Source: an uncultured Chryseolinea sp.
GTDB lineage: Bacteria; Bacteroidota; Bacteroidia; Cytophagales; Cyclobacteriaceae
Assembly: GCA_946478915.1 (NCBI GenBank)
Contig: CAMLER010000329.1
Location: 1-6,095 of the forward strand
Direction of reading: 5' to 3'
DNA length: 6,095 bases
Under the pieces are notes generated by a model. It was not told the DNA's origin. It made no database searches and saw only the letters and a list, made by a program, of their open reading frames with translations. Below, one piece after another: positions 1 to 6,033 of the stretch (within the stretch, counting starts at the first letter, position 1; each line of letters begins with the position of its first letter). Made by a program: the position numbers and the translations under genes.

Positions 1-1310
1 GCTACCACTGCATCATTATGTTTCATCGGATAGATTGTTATGCATCGCGGATTGGCTTCGCCCAGACCACTGGTTATTCTAATATAGTCGTCAGGCACAT
101 CTGTGAGATAAATTGGCTCGCCTTCAAGAAAAGCCTGTCCGAGAATACCGTCACCAATTTCAATTCTTTTCTCGACAAATTTCTTTTTATCAAAAGCATA
201 ACAGCAAACGAGGGAAATATGCATATCGCTTTCATCTTCGTCGTTTAACACAAACAGTCCGGCCTGTTGCGCTTTCAAATATTTGACTATGAAAGCAACT
301 GACTTTTCACAAAGACTGTCAAAATTCGTTTGATGATCACGTATGATCTGCGCTACCTTATTCAAACCCTCACTCACCCAATGTTGCCGTACGCCCTCAT
401 CACGTTTCTTTTTCATTTCTTCGCGCATCTGCAATAACTCGCCCGAAATATTATTCTTGTTAACTTCAGATCCCGCCTCACTGAATCCCTCCCACTTTAC
501 ATCATAGTTTCCCTGGGAAATATTTTTAATGAAGGCTGCCGCTTTATTTAAATTGGCCATGATGTCTGCGATCACGGTATCTTCATCCTCGAGATCCACT
601 GACTTATTCGAATCAAAAATCAGCATCCGGTTTTGTTTATCGAGTTCGCGGAACAGATTCATCCGCTTGGCATCCCGACGAGTGAGATTCATGATGGTGT
701 AGGCCAGCGTAGGAATTCCGACAAGAAAAAGTATGGACTGAAAAATGATGTTCATTTCAAGGAGCGAGGCATAATGACTTTGCGCTGCGTTCCGTTGTTC
801 CTCGATGGCCGGATCGACCATCCCGGACAGCTTCATATAGGTTTCCCACACAGCAGTTCCATGATCTTCCTTAATGATTTTCAGCGCTTCTTCCATGCCG
901 CCCGATTTTGCAAGAACAATAACTTCATCCATTAGCTTGAAGTAGTTGTCCAGCTTCATATTCATTTCATTCAAAGCAGTAGATGGAATACCAATATCAG
1001 GCAGCTTCTTGTCTAAAAACTGCATGGTTGGACGACTCTGATGCCTGATCTTTTCGTATGTTCCAAGAAAAGCTTCGTTTTGTACCAGGAGGTAGCCACG
1101 CAAGCTCATATCGATGTTGTTCAGATTGGCGATGATAGTTCCTTTGCTATCGGCTATGGCATCAAGTTGTTCCTGGACACCCAGGTTTTCATTTAGCGCA
1201 AGCTTATAGCGGTAAGTGAAAACAGTGTCGATTAAAATCAGAAAGATGATTAAGTACAACGCGCCTTTAACTCCAAGCCGTTTTGCAAAGCGTCTAAAAA
1301 GTTGTTTCAT
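1..1310 (-). CDS. Membrane sensor protein with CHASE3/4HB-like domain and GAF domain (partial, C-terminus outside window)
   Basis: The reading frame is open from the ATG at 1310-1308 to the window edge (436 codons). Residues 1-14 are basic. About 15-33 form a first transmembrane helix (ALYLIIFLILIDTVF) and about 187-208 a second. Between them is a helical extracytoplasmic region with the pattern NIDMSLRGYLL (residues 65-75), typical of CHASE3/four-helix-bundle sensors. Residues 210-330 are a charged linker in HAMP position, without a clear canonical HAMP signature. Residues about 330-436 are the start of a GAF domain (QAGLFVLND, KRIEIGDGILGQAF, IYLTDVPDDY, ITSGLGEANPR), closely resembling GAF domains of Bacteroidota sensors. 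Such proteins sit in the inner membrane and pass a signal to a PAS, histidine kinase or other output module; here the output is cut off. The start is supported by the transmembrane segment just after it and a promoter element 21 bases upstream. It follows the desaturase gene in the same direction after 203 bases, probably as a separate transcript. Calling it a kinase is not justified from this window. Confidence 0.85.
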   Translation of the reverse strand, partial: MKQLFRRFAKRLGVKGALYLIIFLILIDTVFTYRYKLALNENLGVQEQLDAIADSKGTIIANLNNIDMSLRGYLLVQNEAFLGTYEKIRHQSRPTMQFLDKKLPDIGIPSTALNEMNMKLDNYFKLMDEVIVLAKSGGMEEALKIIKEDHGTAVWETYMKLSGMVDPAIEEQRNAAQSHYASLLEMNIIFQSILFLVGIPTLAYTIMNLTRRDAKRMNLFRELDKQNRMLIFDSNKSVDLEDEDTVIADIMANLNKAAAFIKNISQGNYDVKWEGFSEAGSEVNKNNISGELLQMREEMKKKRDEGVRQHWVSEGLNKVAQIIRDHQTNFDSLCEKSVAFIVKYLKAQQAGLFVLNDEDESDMHISLVCCYAFDKKKFVEKRIEIGDGILGQAFLEGEPIYLTDVPDDYIRITSGLGEANPRCITIYPMKHNDAVV

Positions 1311-1331
1311 ATGGGAGGGTGATAGTAGCGC

Positions 1332-1339
1332 CAAAGATA
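1332..1339 (-). promoter_or_regulatory. Bacteroidota-type -7 promoter element for the GAF sensor gene
   Basis: On the minus strand the sequence TATCTTTG matches the Bacteroidota -7 consensus TAnnTTTG exactly. It ends 21 bases before the sensor ATG at 1310, a usual leader length in this phylum. No convincing TTG -33 element is seen at the normal spacing, so the call rests on the -7 match and its position. It implies transcription of the sensor gene independent of the desaturase upstream. Confidence 0.55.
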
Positions 1340-1513
1340 GAGCACATCGCACACGAATCGCATGAAAGTTTGACTGCTTTCTTACTTGAGGCAAAACTCG
1401 AAAGGAAAATGCAAAAAAGTTGTTGGTATTGCCGACAGGTCATGAATGCACCGGGCTTGGAACGCCTGAATATCCCCAAGATGCGTCCAAAAATTTATAA
1501 TACTATTGCAAAA

Positions 1514-2623
1514 TTACATTCTTACATGCGTAGACGGCCGGACCCCCAACTGCTTTAATATGCGCATGTGACTGACCAACGCTTCAAAAAATGTGCGGGT
1601 ACTTCTATAAGGCAACCCGAATTCCGATGCGGTCTGTTTCACCAGTACTGCAATCTTTCGGTAGTGTACATGACAAATGTTCGGGAACAAATGATGCTCT
1701 ATCTGAAAATTCAGACCTCCTACATACCATGAAAACCACCGGCTATTATTTCCAAAATTCGAGGTCGTTAACAATTGATGCACGGCCCAATTGTTTTCCA
1801 TATGTCGATTCCCGTCAGGCAACGGATAGGCTGTGCCTTCTACTACGTGTGCGGGCTGAAAGATGATCGCAAGAATAAAACCGGCAATGTAATGCATGAT
1901 AAAAATGCCGATAAGTACAACCCACCATTTCAGAGATGTAAATATTACCGGAAGTATGAAAATATATCCAACATACAGAAGTTTGGTGCCGATGAGAATA
2001 ACCCACTCGCGCGTCACACTGGCATTTTGCTTTTTTACCATACCATTCTTATGGTACATCGATAGCCTTAAAAAATCTTTGAAGAACAACCATACAATAG
2101 TCATCAGGCCATAAAGAAACCAGGCGTAGATAAACTGGTAACGATGTAATTTTTTCCATTCGGTGTGCGGTGAAAGCCGCAGGGCACCTCTGGGACTGAT
2201 ATCCTCGTCCTCTTCATGAACGTTTGTATAGCTGTGGTGCATCACATTGTGTTGCACCTTCCAATTGAATGCATTTGCACCGATAAGATTCATTGAGTAT
2301 CCCAGTACAGTGTTGATCCACGTTCTCTTTGCGTAGGCACCGTGATTGGCATCGTGCATAACGGACAACCCAATACCTCCAAGTCCGAAGCTCATGATTA
2401 AAAGAGATATTAATAAACCGGAAACACTTGATATGACACCGGTCATCACGAGTGCATAGGGCAAAAAATAGGCAAGGAACATACAAATGGTTTTAATAAC
2501 CATTTCATAATTAGCGTGCTTGCTGAGGTTGTGACTTTTAAAATACTCATTTACCCGTTTGTTGAGTGTAGTTGAGAAATCTCTGTTGGTCGATGAAAAT
2601 GTAAGTGCTTTTGTTTTGTTCAT
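1514..2623 (-). CDS. Membrane fatty acid (acyl-CoA/acyl-lipid) desaturase
   Basis: This 369-residue protein belongs to the membrane fatty acid desaturase family (PF00487 type), which uses a di-iron centre and O2 to insert a double bond into an acyl chain. All three histidine boxes are present: HDANH at 90-94, HNVMHH at 125-130, and QIEHH at 307-311. Additional conserved elements are H259 (QPAHV) and the WAVHQLLTTSNF segment at 279-290. Hydrophobic spans near 43-66, 68-88, 165-182, 207-228 and 232-256 agree with a four-helix integral membrane enzyme. A third box of QxxHH rather than HxxHH is typical of front-end and linoleoyl-CoA-like desaturases; no cytochrome b5 domain is fused, so electrons must come from a separate donor. 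Regiospecificity cannot be read from the sequence. The ATG at 2623 is preferred; the frame extends in-frame to a TTG at 2674, but the added 17 residues are not expected for the family. A promoter lies about 200 bases upstream, giving a long leader. Confidence 0.93.
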   Translation of the reverse strand: MNKTKALTFSSTNRDFSTTLNKRVNEYFKSHNLSKHANYEMVIKTICMFLAYFLPYALVMTGVISSVSGLLISLLIMSFGLGGIGLSVMHDANHGAYAKRTWINTVLGYSMNLIGANAFNWKVQHNVMHHSYTNVHEEDEDISPRGALRLSPHTEWKKLHRYQFIYAWFLYGLMTIVWLFFKDFLRLSMYHKNGMVKKQNASVTREWVILIGTKLLYVGYIFILPVIFTSLKWWVVLIGIFIMHYIAGFILAIIFQPAHVVEGTAYPLPDGNRHMENNWAVHQLLTTSNFGNNSRWFSWYVGGLNFQIEHHLFPNICHVHYRKIAVLVKQTASEFGLPYRSTRTFFEALVSHMRILKQLGVRPSTHVRM

Positions 2624-2736
2624 TATGAAGTTATTGATCAGGTCATCGAGTGTAAACTTTCTAACCAGCTGCAAAAAAAATTCCGGTGATGTGGAAACTG
2701 ATCAACGGCAAACGTTTAACGCCGATTCAGAATTTA

Positions 2737-2751
2737 TTAGTTGTAAACTAA
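2737..2751. repeat. 15-base dyad TTAGTT-GTA-AACTAA, possible operator
   Basis: The two 6-base arms are perfect inverted repeats around a 3-base spacer. The site is downstream of the predicted desaturase start site, inside its leader, where a bound repressor could block transcription; alternatively it could form a weak RNA hairpin. Its right-hand 12 bases (2740-2751) recur as an exact reverse complement at 3050-3061. No regulator gene is adjacent, so the binding protein is unknown. Confidence 0.35.
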
Positions 2752-2823
2752 ATGAAAATTGGGGAGAGAATTAAGAAACTGATGTATGTGCAGTGAATTA
2801 AAATTGTCCGCAATTGAGTGGTG

Positions 2824-2853
2824 CAAAGGTACAATTAAGGAATGAACATTCAA
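2824..2853 (-). promoter_or_regulatory. Bacteroidota-type promoter for the desaturase gene
   Basis: On the minus strand TACCTTTG (2831 down to 2824) matches TAnnTTTG exactly. It is preceded after 19 bases by ATTG, whose TTG (2853-2851) fits the -33 element. Transcription would start near 2817, leaving about 195 bases of leader before the desaturase ATG at 2623. No better promoter was seen closer to the gene. Confidence 0.55.
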
Positions 2854-2957
2854 TGGGAAGCGACTGCCTTTTGTTCAGTGCGGTGATTTTCAGCCTTTAG
2901 AGCAGTTGCTACCGTTAAAACACTTACTTGGAGTGAGGCATTTGCAAATAATAGTTG

Positions 2958-2965
2958 TACCTTTG
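2958..2965 (+). promoter_or_regulatory. Bacteroidota-type -7 element for the rightward operon
   Basis: TACCTTTG matches TAnnTTTG and is preceded by TTG, giving the same 11 bases (TTGTACCTTTG) as the leftward promoter in inverted orientation. A -33 TTG at 17-23 bases is not evident; the nearest, at 2928-2930, is 27 bases away. The predicted start near 2972 would leave about 170 bases of leader before the ATG at 3142. Confidence 0.45.
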
Positions 2966-3049
2966 AAGACTTTGTTCATCAAACTTTCTCATTCGACTGG
3001 TTTCTCTGTACACCTTTGGGCAAACATCGTTCGAATAGATTGATCAACC

Positions 3050-3061
3050 TTAGTTTACAAC
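3050..3061. repeat. Inverted 12-base copy (TTAGTTTACAAC) of the dyad at 2740-2751
   Basis: These 12 bases are the exact reverse complement of 2740-2751. They lie in the predicted leader of the rightward operon, so the two copies bracket both divergent promoters at similar distances. The other half of the dyad is not kept here (GTA follows instead of TAA). Coincidence is possible in AT-rich spacer DNA. Confidence 0.3.
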
Positions 3062-3141
3062 GTATTTAGATGGATTTAAAATCGATTACCAGTTACCGGC
3101 ATCGATGTTAGGATCCATTTCAACAGCTAAAACACCGACCT

Positions 3142-3495
3142 ATGGAAAAGATTAATGGTCCAGCACTGAAAACCTATTTGCCGATATGGAGCAAGTACCG
3201 TCCCGTTATTCTGAGATTGATGCTTGACTCCGAGACAGAACCTCAAACTTACCAGTTGTCGGGTCATGAGTTTCGGCAGATGAATGCGCGGCAAAAAGGC
3301 GGATACAACTTCGTATTGCAGGTTCTCAAAGGAAAAGCATTGAATAATATCCGTGAGTCGCAGATGGCAAAGGAACTATTGGAAGTATTACAATTGTCGA
3401 AGAAGGCGACAGAACTTACGGAGCAGGCACCTTACGAAATTGCGCTCGACAAACAATTTGTCCTGCACATCAGTAAGATGAGTCAACAGGAATAA
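3142..3495 (+). CDS. Conserved-looking hypothetical protein, 117 residues
   Basis: I do not recognise a named family. The protein is soluble, with no signal peptide or transmembrane segment. It opens with a compact aromatic and basic segment (KTYLPIWSKYRPVILRLM, residues 10-27), has a polar middle (QTYQLSGHEFRQMNARQKGGY, roughly 35-55), and then a region likely to be helical (about 72-93, AKELLEVLQLSKKATEL), ending in a short hydrophobic strand-like piece (KQFVLHI, 104-110). No catalytic motif is evident. The coding nature is supported by balanced composition, the lack of a competing frame, and a 13-base gap to the cold shock gene, suggesting one transcript and a role tied to it. The start is the first ATG after the promoter candidate in an open frame, without a Shine-Dalgarno sequence, as is usual in Bacteroidota. 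Confidence 0.75.
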   Translation: MEKINGPALKTYLPIWSKYRPVILRLMLDSETEPQTYQLSGHEFRQMNARQKGGYNFVLQVLKGKALNNIRESQMAKELLEVLQLSKKATELTEQAPYEIALDKQFVLHISKMSQQE

Positions 3496-3508
3496 TCTAA
3501 AAAAATGC

Positions 3509-3967
3509 ATGGCTAAATCACAAAACCGATCGATTAAAAACGAGAAAGAAAAAAAGAAGGCTCAAAAACGGCAGGAAAAAGAACAGCGAAAAGAGGAGCG
3601 AAAGGCGTCTTCGAGAGACGGAAATTCGCTCGATGAAATGATGGCATATGTTGACGAGTACGGCAATATATCCTCAACCCCTCCTGATCCCACCAAAAAA
3701 ATCACGGTCAATGCGGATGACATTGTCATCGGTGTTCCCACCCAATTAGAACCGAAAGGCCCTTCTGTAAAAACGGGAACGGTGATCTTTTTTAATGATG
3801 CAAAAGGATACGGCTTTATCAAAGACAACATGTCGGGCGAAAGTATTTTTGTGCACAGCAGTGTATTAAATTTTGCACTGAAAAAAGACGACGCTGTTAC
3901 TTTCGAAATTGAGCGAGGCCCACGAGGCTTAACAGCTGTGAACGTTCAAAAGGCTGGACATGCCTGA
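3509..3967 (+). CDS. Cold shock domain protein with charged N-terminal extension
   Basis: This 152-residue protein ends in a cold shock domain (residues about 88-147), a five-stranded OB-fold that binds single-stranded nucleic acid, mainly RNA, and acts in the cytoplasm as an RNA chaperone or translation modulator. Both signature motifs are visible: RNP1 KGYGFIK at 99-105 and RNP2 SIFVHSS at 112-118; the strand-1 position that is KWFN in CspA is IFFND here. The first 34 residues are almost wholly Lys, Arg, Glu and Gln, probably a charged helix that could add nonspecific RNA or ribosome contact. The middle (LDEMMAYVDEYGNISSTPPDP, 41-61) is a linker found in Bacteroidota members of this type. 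The total is about twice the 65-70 residues of CspA. The start at 3509 is chosen because the ATG at 3505 is out of frame and stops after three codons. It probably shares a transcript with both flanking genes. Confidence 0.93.
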   Translation: MAKSQNRSIKNEKEKKKAQKRQEKEQRKEERKASSRDGNSLDEMMAYVDEYGNISSTPPDPTKKITVNADDIVIGVPTQLEPKGPSVKTGTVIFFNDAKGYGFIKDNMSGESIFVHSSVLNFALKKDDAVTFEIERGPRGLTAVNVQKAGHA

Positions 3968-3992
3968 TCTGCGTTGGGTTAAATTCTTGACG

Positions 3993-4301
3993 ATGAAAAT
4001 CATTACCCGAATATGGCATGGCGTAACGCGAGCTGAACACGCGGATGAGTATCTGAAATATGTTGAAGATACTGGCATGAAAGAATATCGTCGGATCACC
4101 GGCAACCTGTCTGCAAAATTATTGCGTCGGATCGAAGGCGACCAATGCCACTTCCTTACGGTTACTGAGTGGGATTCGTACGACAGCATAAAGAAATTTG
4201 CAGGTGAAAATTACTTTAAAGCAAAGTACTACGAGCTCGACCGAAAATATCTTTTGGAATTCGAGGAAAACGTGGTTCACTATGAGACGTTTGAATATTA
4301 A
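3993..4301 (+). CDS. Antibiotic biosynthesis monooxygenase (ABM)-like small protein
   Basis: This 102-residue protein fits the ABM superfamily (dimeric alpha-beta barrel, ferredoxin-like fold). Seen features are an N-terminal strand beginning MKIITRIWHGVT, a helix with HADEYLKYVEDTG (16-28), a strand LLRRIEGDQCHFLTVTEWDS (43-62), a helix IKKFAGENYFKAKYY (66-80), and the C-terminal FEENVVHYETF (90-100). Members include cofactor-free monooxygenases, haem-degrading enzymes and many small proteins of unknown substrate, so the name implies fold rather than a known reaction; no role in antibiotic synthesis is suggested by the neighbours. The frame can be extended to an ATG at 3960 overlapping the cold shock gene, but the family begins at the strand MKIITRIWHG, so 3993 is preferred, 25 bases after the previous stop. 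It is probably the last gene of the operon; no clear terminator follows. Confidence 0.85.
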   Translation: MKIITRIWHGVTRAEHADEYLKYVEDTGMKEYRRITGNLSAKLLRRIEGDQCHFLTVTEWDSYDSIKKFAGENYFKAKYYELDRKYLLEFEENVVHYETFEY

Positions 4302-4641
4302 GCTGACAGTATTCAGACTACAGCTGACCGGCTGATTGTATTCATGTGTTGATATATCTATTTGACAGCCTTCAATGGTTAGCTAATCCTTGAGCCTGCA
4401 GTATTCAATTGCTAGCCAAACGATCTCAAAGTGCCATTACCTATTAGTCCGCACACAAAGCCGGCATTTCGGCTCTAACAAACTTTTGCAAATCGATCGT
4501 CGCATCCCCACGGCTTCAAAATTTATTCAAATTGTCGCATAAGCGATAATGCAGATGGCCTTTGAATCATCCTTTGCCAGTCATCAAATAAGAGAATGGC
4601 ATAGTTTTTAATACTACTAGCTTTAATTAATTCTTACGACT
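4302..4641. other. Non-coding spacer with short repeats
   Basis: No gene is supported in these 340 bases. AGCTGAC occurs at 4301-4307 and 4322-4328, and GTATTCA at 4309-4315, 4338-4344 and 4401-4407. A small hairpin AGCCG-GCATTT-CGGCT lies at 4459-4474 but has no T-run after it, so it is a poor terminator. An imperfect palindrome lies at 4531-4550. TAGTTTTT at 4602-4609 is a one-mismatch version of the TAnnTTTG element about 32 bases before the ATG at 4642 and is the best, weak candidate for that gene's promoter. Confidence 0.55.
4531..4550. repeat. 20-base imperfect palindrome upstream of the exported repeat protein
   Basis: ATTGTCGCAT and AAGCGATAAT can pair as an 8-base stem (one G-T pair) around the loop ATAA; 16 of 20 positions match the reverse complement. 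It is about 90 bases before the ATG at 4642 and upstream of the weak promoter candidate, a position compatible with an activator or repressor site. Function is unproven. Confidence 0.25.
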
Positions 4642-6033
4642 ATGAAAAAAGTGTTGGATGGGGGTTGGATGATGATTATAGCCTTTGCGCTGTTAAGCAC
4701 CTTAGGCCTTACTAATGCAACGGCACAAAGAAGTGTTTCTCTTCAAGTCTTTTACGATGAGCTGCAGCCACATGGCACCTGGATGGACCATGGGCAATAT
4801 GGCTACGTCTGGATACCAAGAGTGGGCGCCGACTTTATGCCATACGGAACAAATGGTTATTGGGTCAACACGCAATATGGAAACACCTGGGTTTCAGACT
4901 ACGATTGGGGATGGGCACCATTTCACTATGGAAGATGGTTCTTCGACGATTTTTACGGATGGATCTGGGTCCCGGACACCGTGTGGGGTCCGGCTTGGGT
5001 AACGTGGAGAAGTGGAGGCGGTTATTACGGATGGGCACCCCTTATGCCAGGTTTTGGAATTCATTTATCGGTTAATTATTACAATCGCATACCGCATCGC
5101 TACTGGAACTTTGTTCCATACCGGTATGTCACATATCGACACGTGTACAGACATTGCGTACCTAGACCGACGGTTGTGAACATTATTAATCACACAACCA
5201 TTATTACACACAACCATACTGACAATAGAAGGCAAACCTATTTCACCGGTCCTACGCGCAGCGATATAGAACGCCGTGGAGGAGGTCGGGTACAAACGCA
5301 TACCATTAGTGAGAGGGAGCGTCCCGGAAGAACCGAAGTCTCCAGAAGTGAGGTGAGCTTTTATAAACCGGAGATTGAAAATACGCGGGATTCGCGATCA
5401 CGTCCGGTGCCTGCTACCTATGTACGCAAGGATGCAAGCGGCAACATAGAAACGGTACAACGCAGTACAGAGAGGAATTCTGTAAATACCAGTTCATCTC
5501 GTATGAAGGAGTTGGATAACAATGACAGGACTGCCGAACGTTCACGATCCTACCAGTCGCTTGATAATGAAAACGCGAGGACGCAGCAACGCACGGCTCC
5601 CAACGATGCTCGACGGGAATATCCGCGTAGCCCGAATACGATAAGATCATATGAGCGACTTGAAACGGAACGGCAGAACAATGCTCGCGACCGATACGAA
5701 GCGCCTCCGGTTCAAAGGGCTCCCTCTACCCGGGAAACCCCGCAACGGAACTATCAAAACGAGCGCCGTGAGTCGCAGCAGAGAAACTTTGAAATGCAAC
5801 GCCGAACAGAAACCCAGAGGATGCAGCCAACACAAAGGCAAAATCCTACGCGGCAACAGGAAAATACCAATATGCAACGCCAAAGGACGCCATCGTATCG
5901 CGAAAATACCCAGCGCAGTACGTCCCAGCCCTCCCAGCGTTCAACGCAATTTAGAAAGAGCGATTCGGGATCTTCCAGCCAACCTAAAGTTAATACAGGT
6001 AGCAGGTCGACCCCTGGTCGTATTCGCAACTAG
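4642..6033 (+). CDS. Exported Trp/Tyr-rich repeat protein (DUF6600-like) with basic low-complexity tail
   Basis: This 463-residue protein begins with a signal peptide: MKK, a hydrophobic core at about 9-24, and a likely signal peptidase I site after ATA (residue 28). Residues 40-137 are rich in Trp, Tyr and Gly and contain four degenerate units of the form GxW, then 5-7 residues, then YGxxWVP: around W47/YGYVWIP, W74/YGNTWVS, W99/YGWIWVP and W122/YGWAP, with GWAPFHYGRW at 90-99. This resembles the DUF6600 family of exported proteins, whose function is unknown. Residues 141-195 carry many His, Tyr and Arg (TYRHVYRH, INHTTIITHNHTDN). From about 196 to the end the chain is dominated by Arg, Gln, Asn, Ser, Thr and Glu with few hydrophobics, so it is probably disordered and basic. 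There is no lipobox, sorting domain or catalytic motif. It probably acts in the periplasm or at the surface; binding to a polyanion or polysaccharide is speculation. It appears to be transcribed alone. Confidence 0.88.
   Translation: MKKVLDGGWMMIIAFALLSTLGLTNATAQRSVSLQVFYDELQPHGTWMDHGQYGYVWIPRVGADFMPYGTNGYWVNTQYGNTWVSDYDWGWAPFHYGRWFFDDFYGWIWVPDTVWGPAWVTWRSGGGYYGWAPLMPGFGIHLSVNYYNRIPHRYWNFVPYRYVTYRHVYRHCVPRPTVVNIINHTTIITHNHTDNRRQTYFTGPTRSDIERRGGGRVQTHTISERERPGRTEVSRSEVSFYKPEIENTRDSRSRPVPATYVRKDASGNIETVQRSTERNSVNTSSSRMKELDNNDRTAERSRSYQSLDNENARTQQRTAPNDARREYPRSPNTIRSYERLETERQNNARDRYEAPPVQRAPSTRETPQRNYQNERRESQQRNFEMQRRTETQRMQPTQRQNPTRQQENTNMQRQRTPSYRENTQRSTSQPSQRSTQFRKSDSGSSSQPKVNTGSRSTPGRIRN

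Larger units (their letters stand above)
2624..3141. other. Divergent intergenic control region between desaturase and cold shock operon
   Basis: This 518-base stretch has no convincing gene. It separates the leftward desaturase from the rightward three-gene cluster. It holds two outward-facing promoter candidates (-7 elements at 2824-2831 minus and 2958-2965 plus), a 15-base dyad at 2737-2751, and an inverted 12-base copy of part of it at 3050-3061. The 8-base core TGTAAACT occurs at 2651-2658 and 2742-2749, and as its reverse complement at 3053-3060. Both predicted leaders are long, about 195 bases for the desaturase and 170 for the rightward gene. No tRNA, known riboswitch or strong terminator hairpin was recognised. 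Confidence 0.7.

Noticed and set aside
18..248. Plus-strand frames opposite the sensor gene (18-248 and 633-935)
   Set aside because: They are antisense shadows of a frame that encodes clear membrane and GAF segments.
1319..1558. A 79-codon plus-strand frame in the gap between the sensor and the desaturase
   Set aside because: It overlaps the desaturase end and the sensor promoter, has no recognisable motif and runs against both neighbours.
2624..2674. Upstream TTG start adding 17 residues to the desaturase
   Set aside because: The ATG at 2623 gives the usual family start; TTG is rare and the extra residues have no expected counterpart.
3960..3992. Upstream ATG overlapping the cold shock gene as start of the ABM-like protein
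   Set aside because: The family begins with the strand encoded at 3993, so the 11 extra residues are probably not translated as part of it.
4459..4474. Hairpin AGCCG-GCATTT-CGGCT as terminator of the three-gene operon
   Set aside because: The stem is only 5 bases, there is no T-run after it, and it is over 150 bases from the last stop codon.
4549..4611. A 20-codon frame just upstream of the exported protein, possible leader peptide
   Set aside because: It has no run of regulatory codons, no attenuator-like hairpin follows, and a frame of this length is expected by chance.
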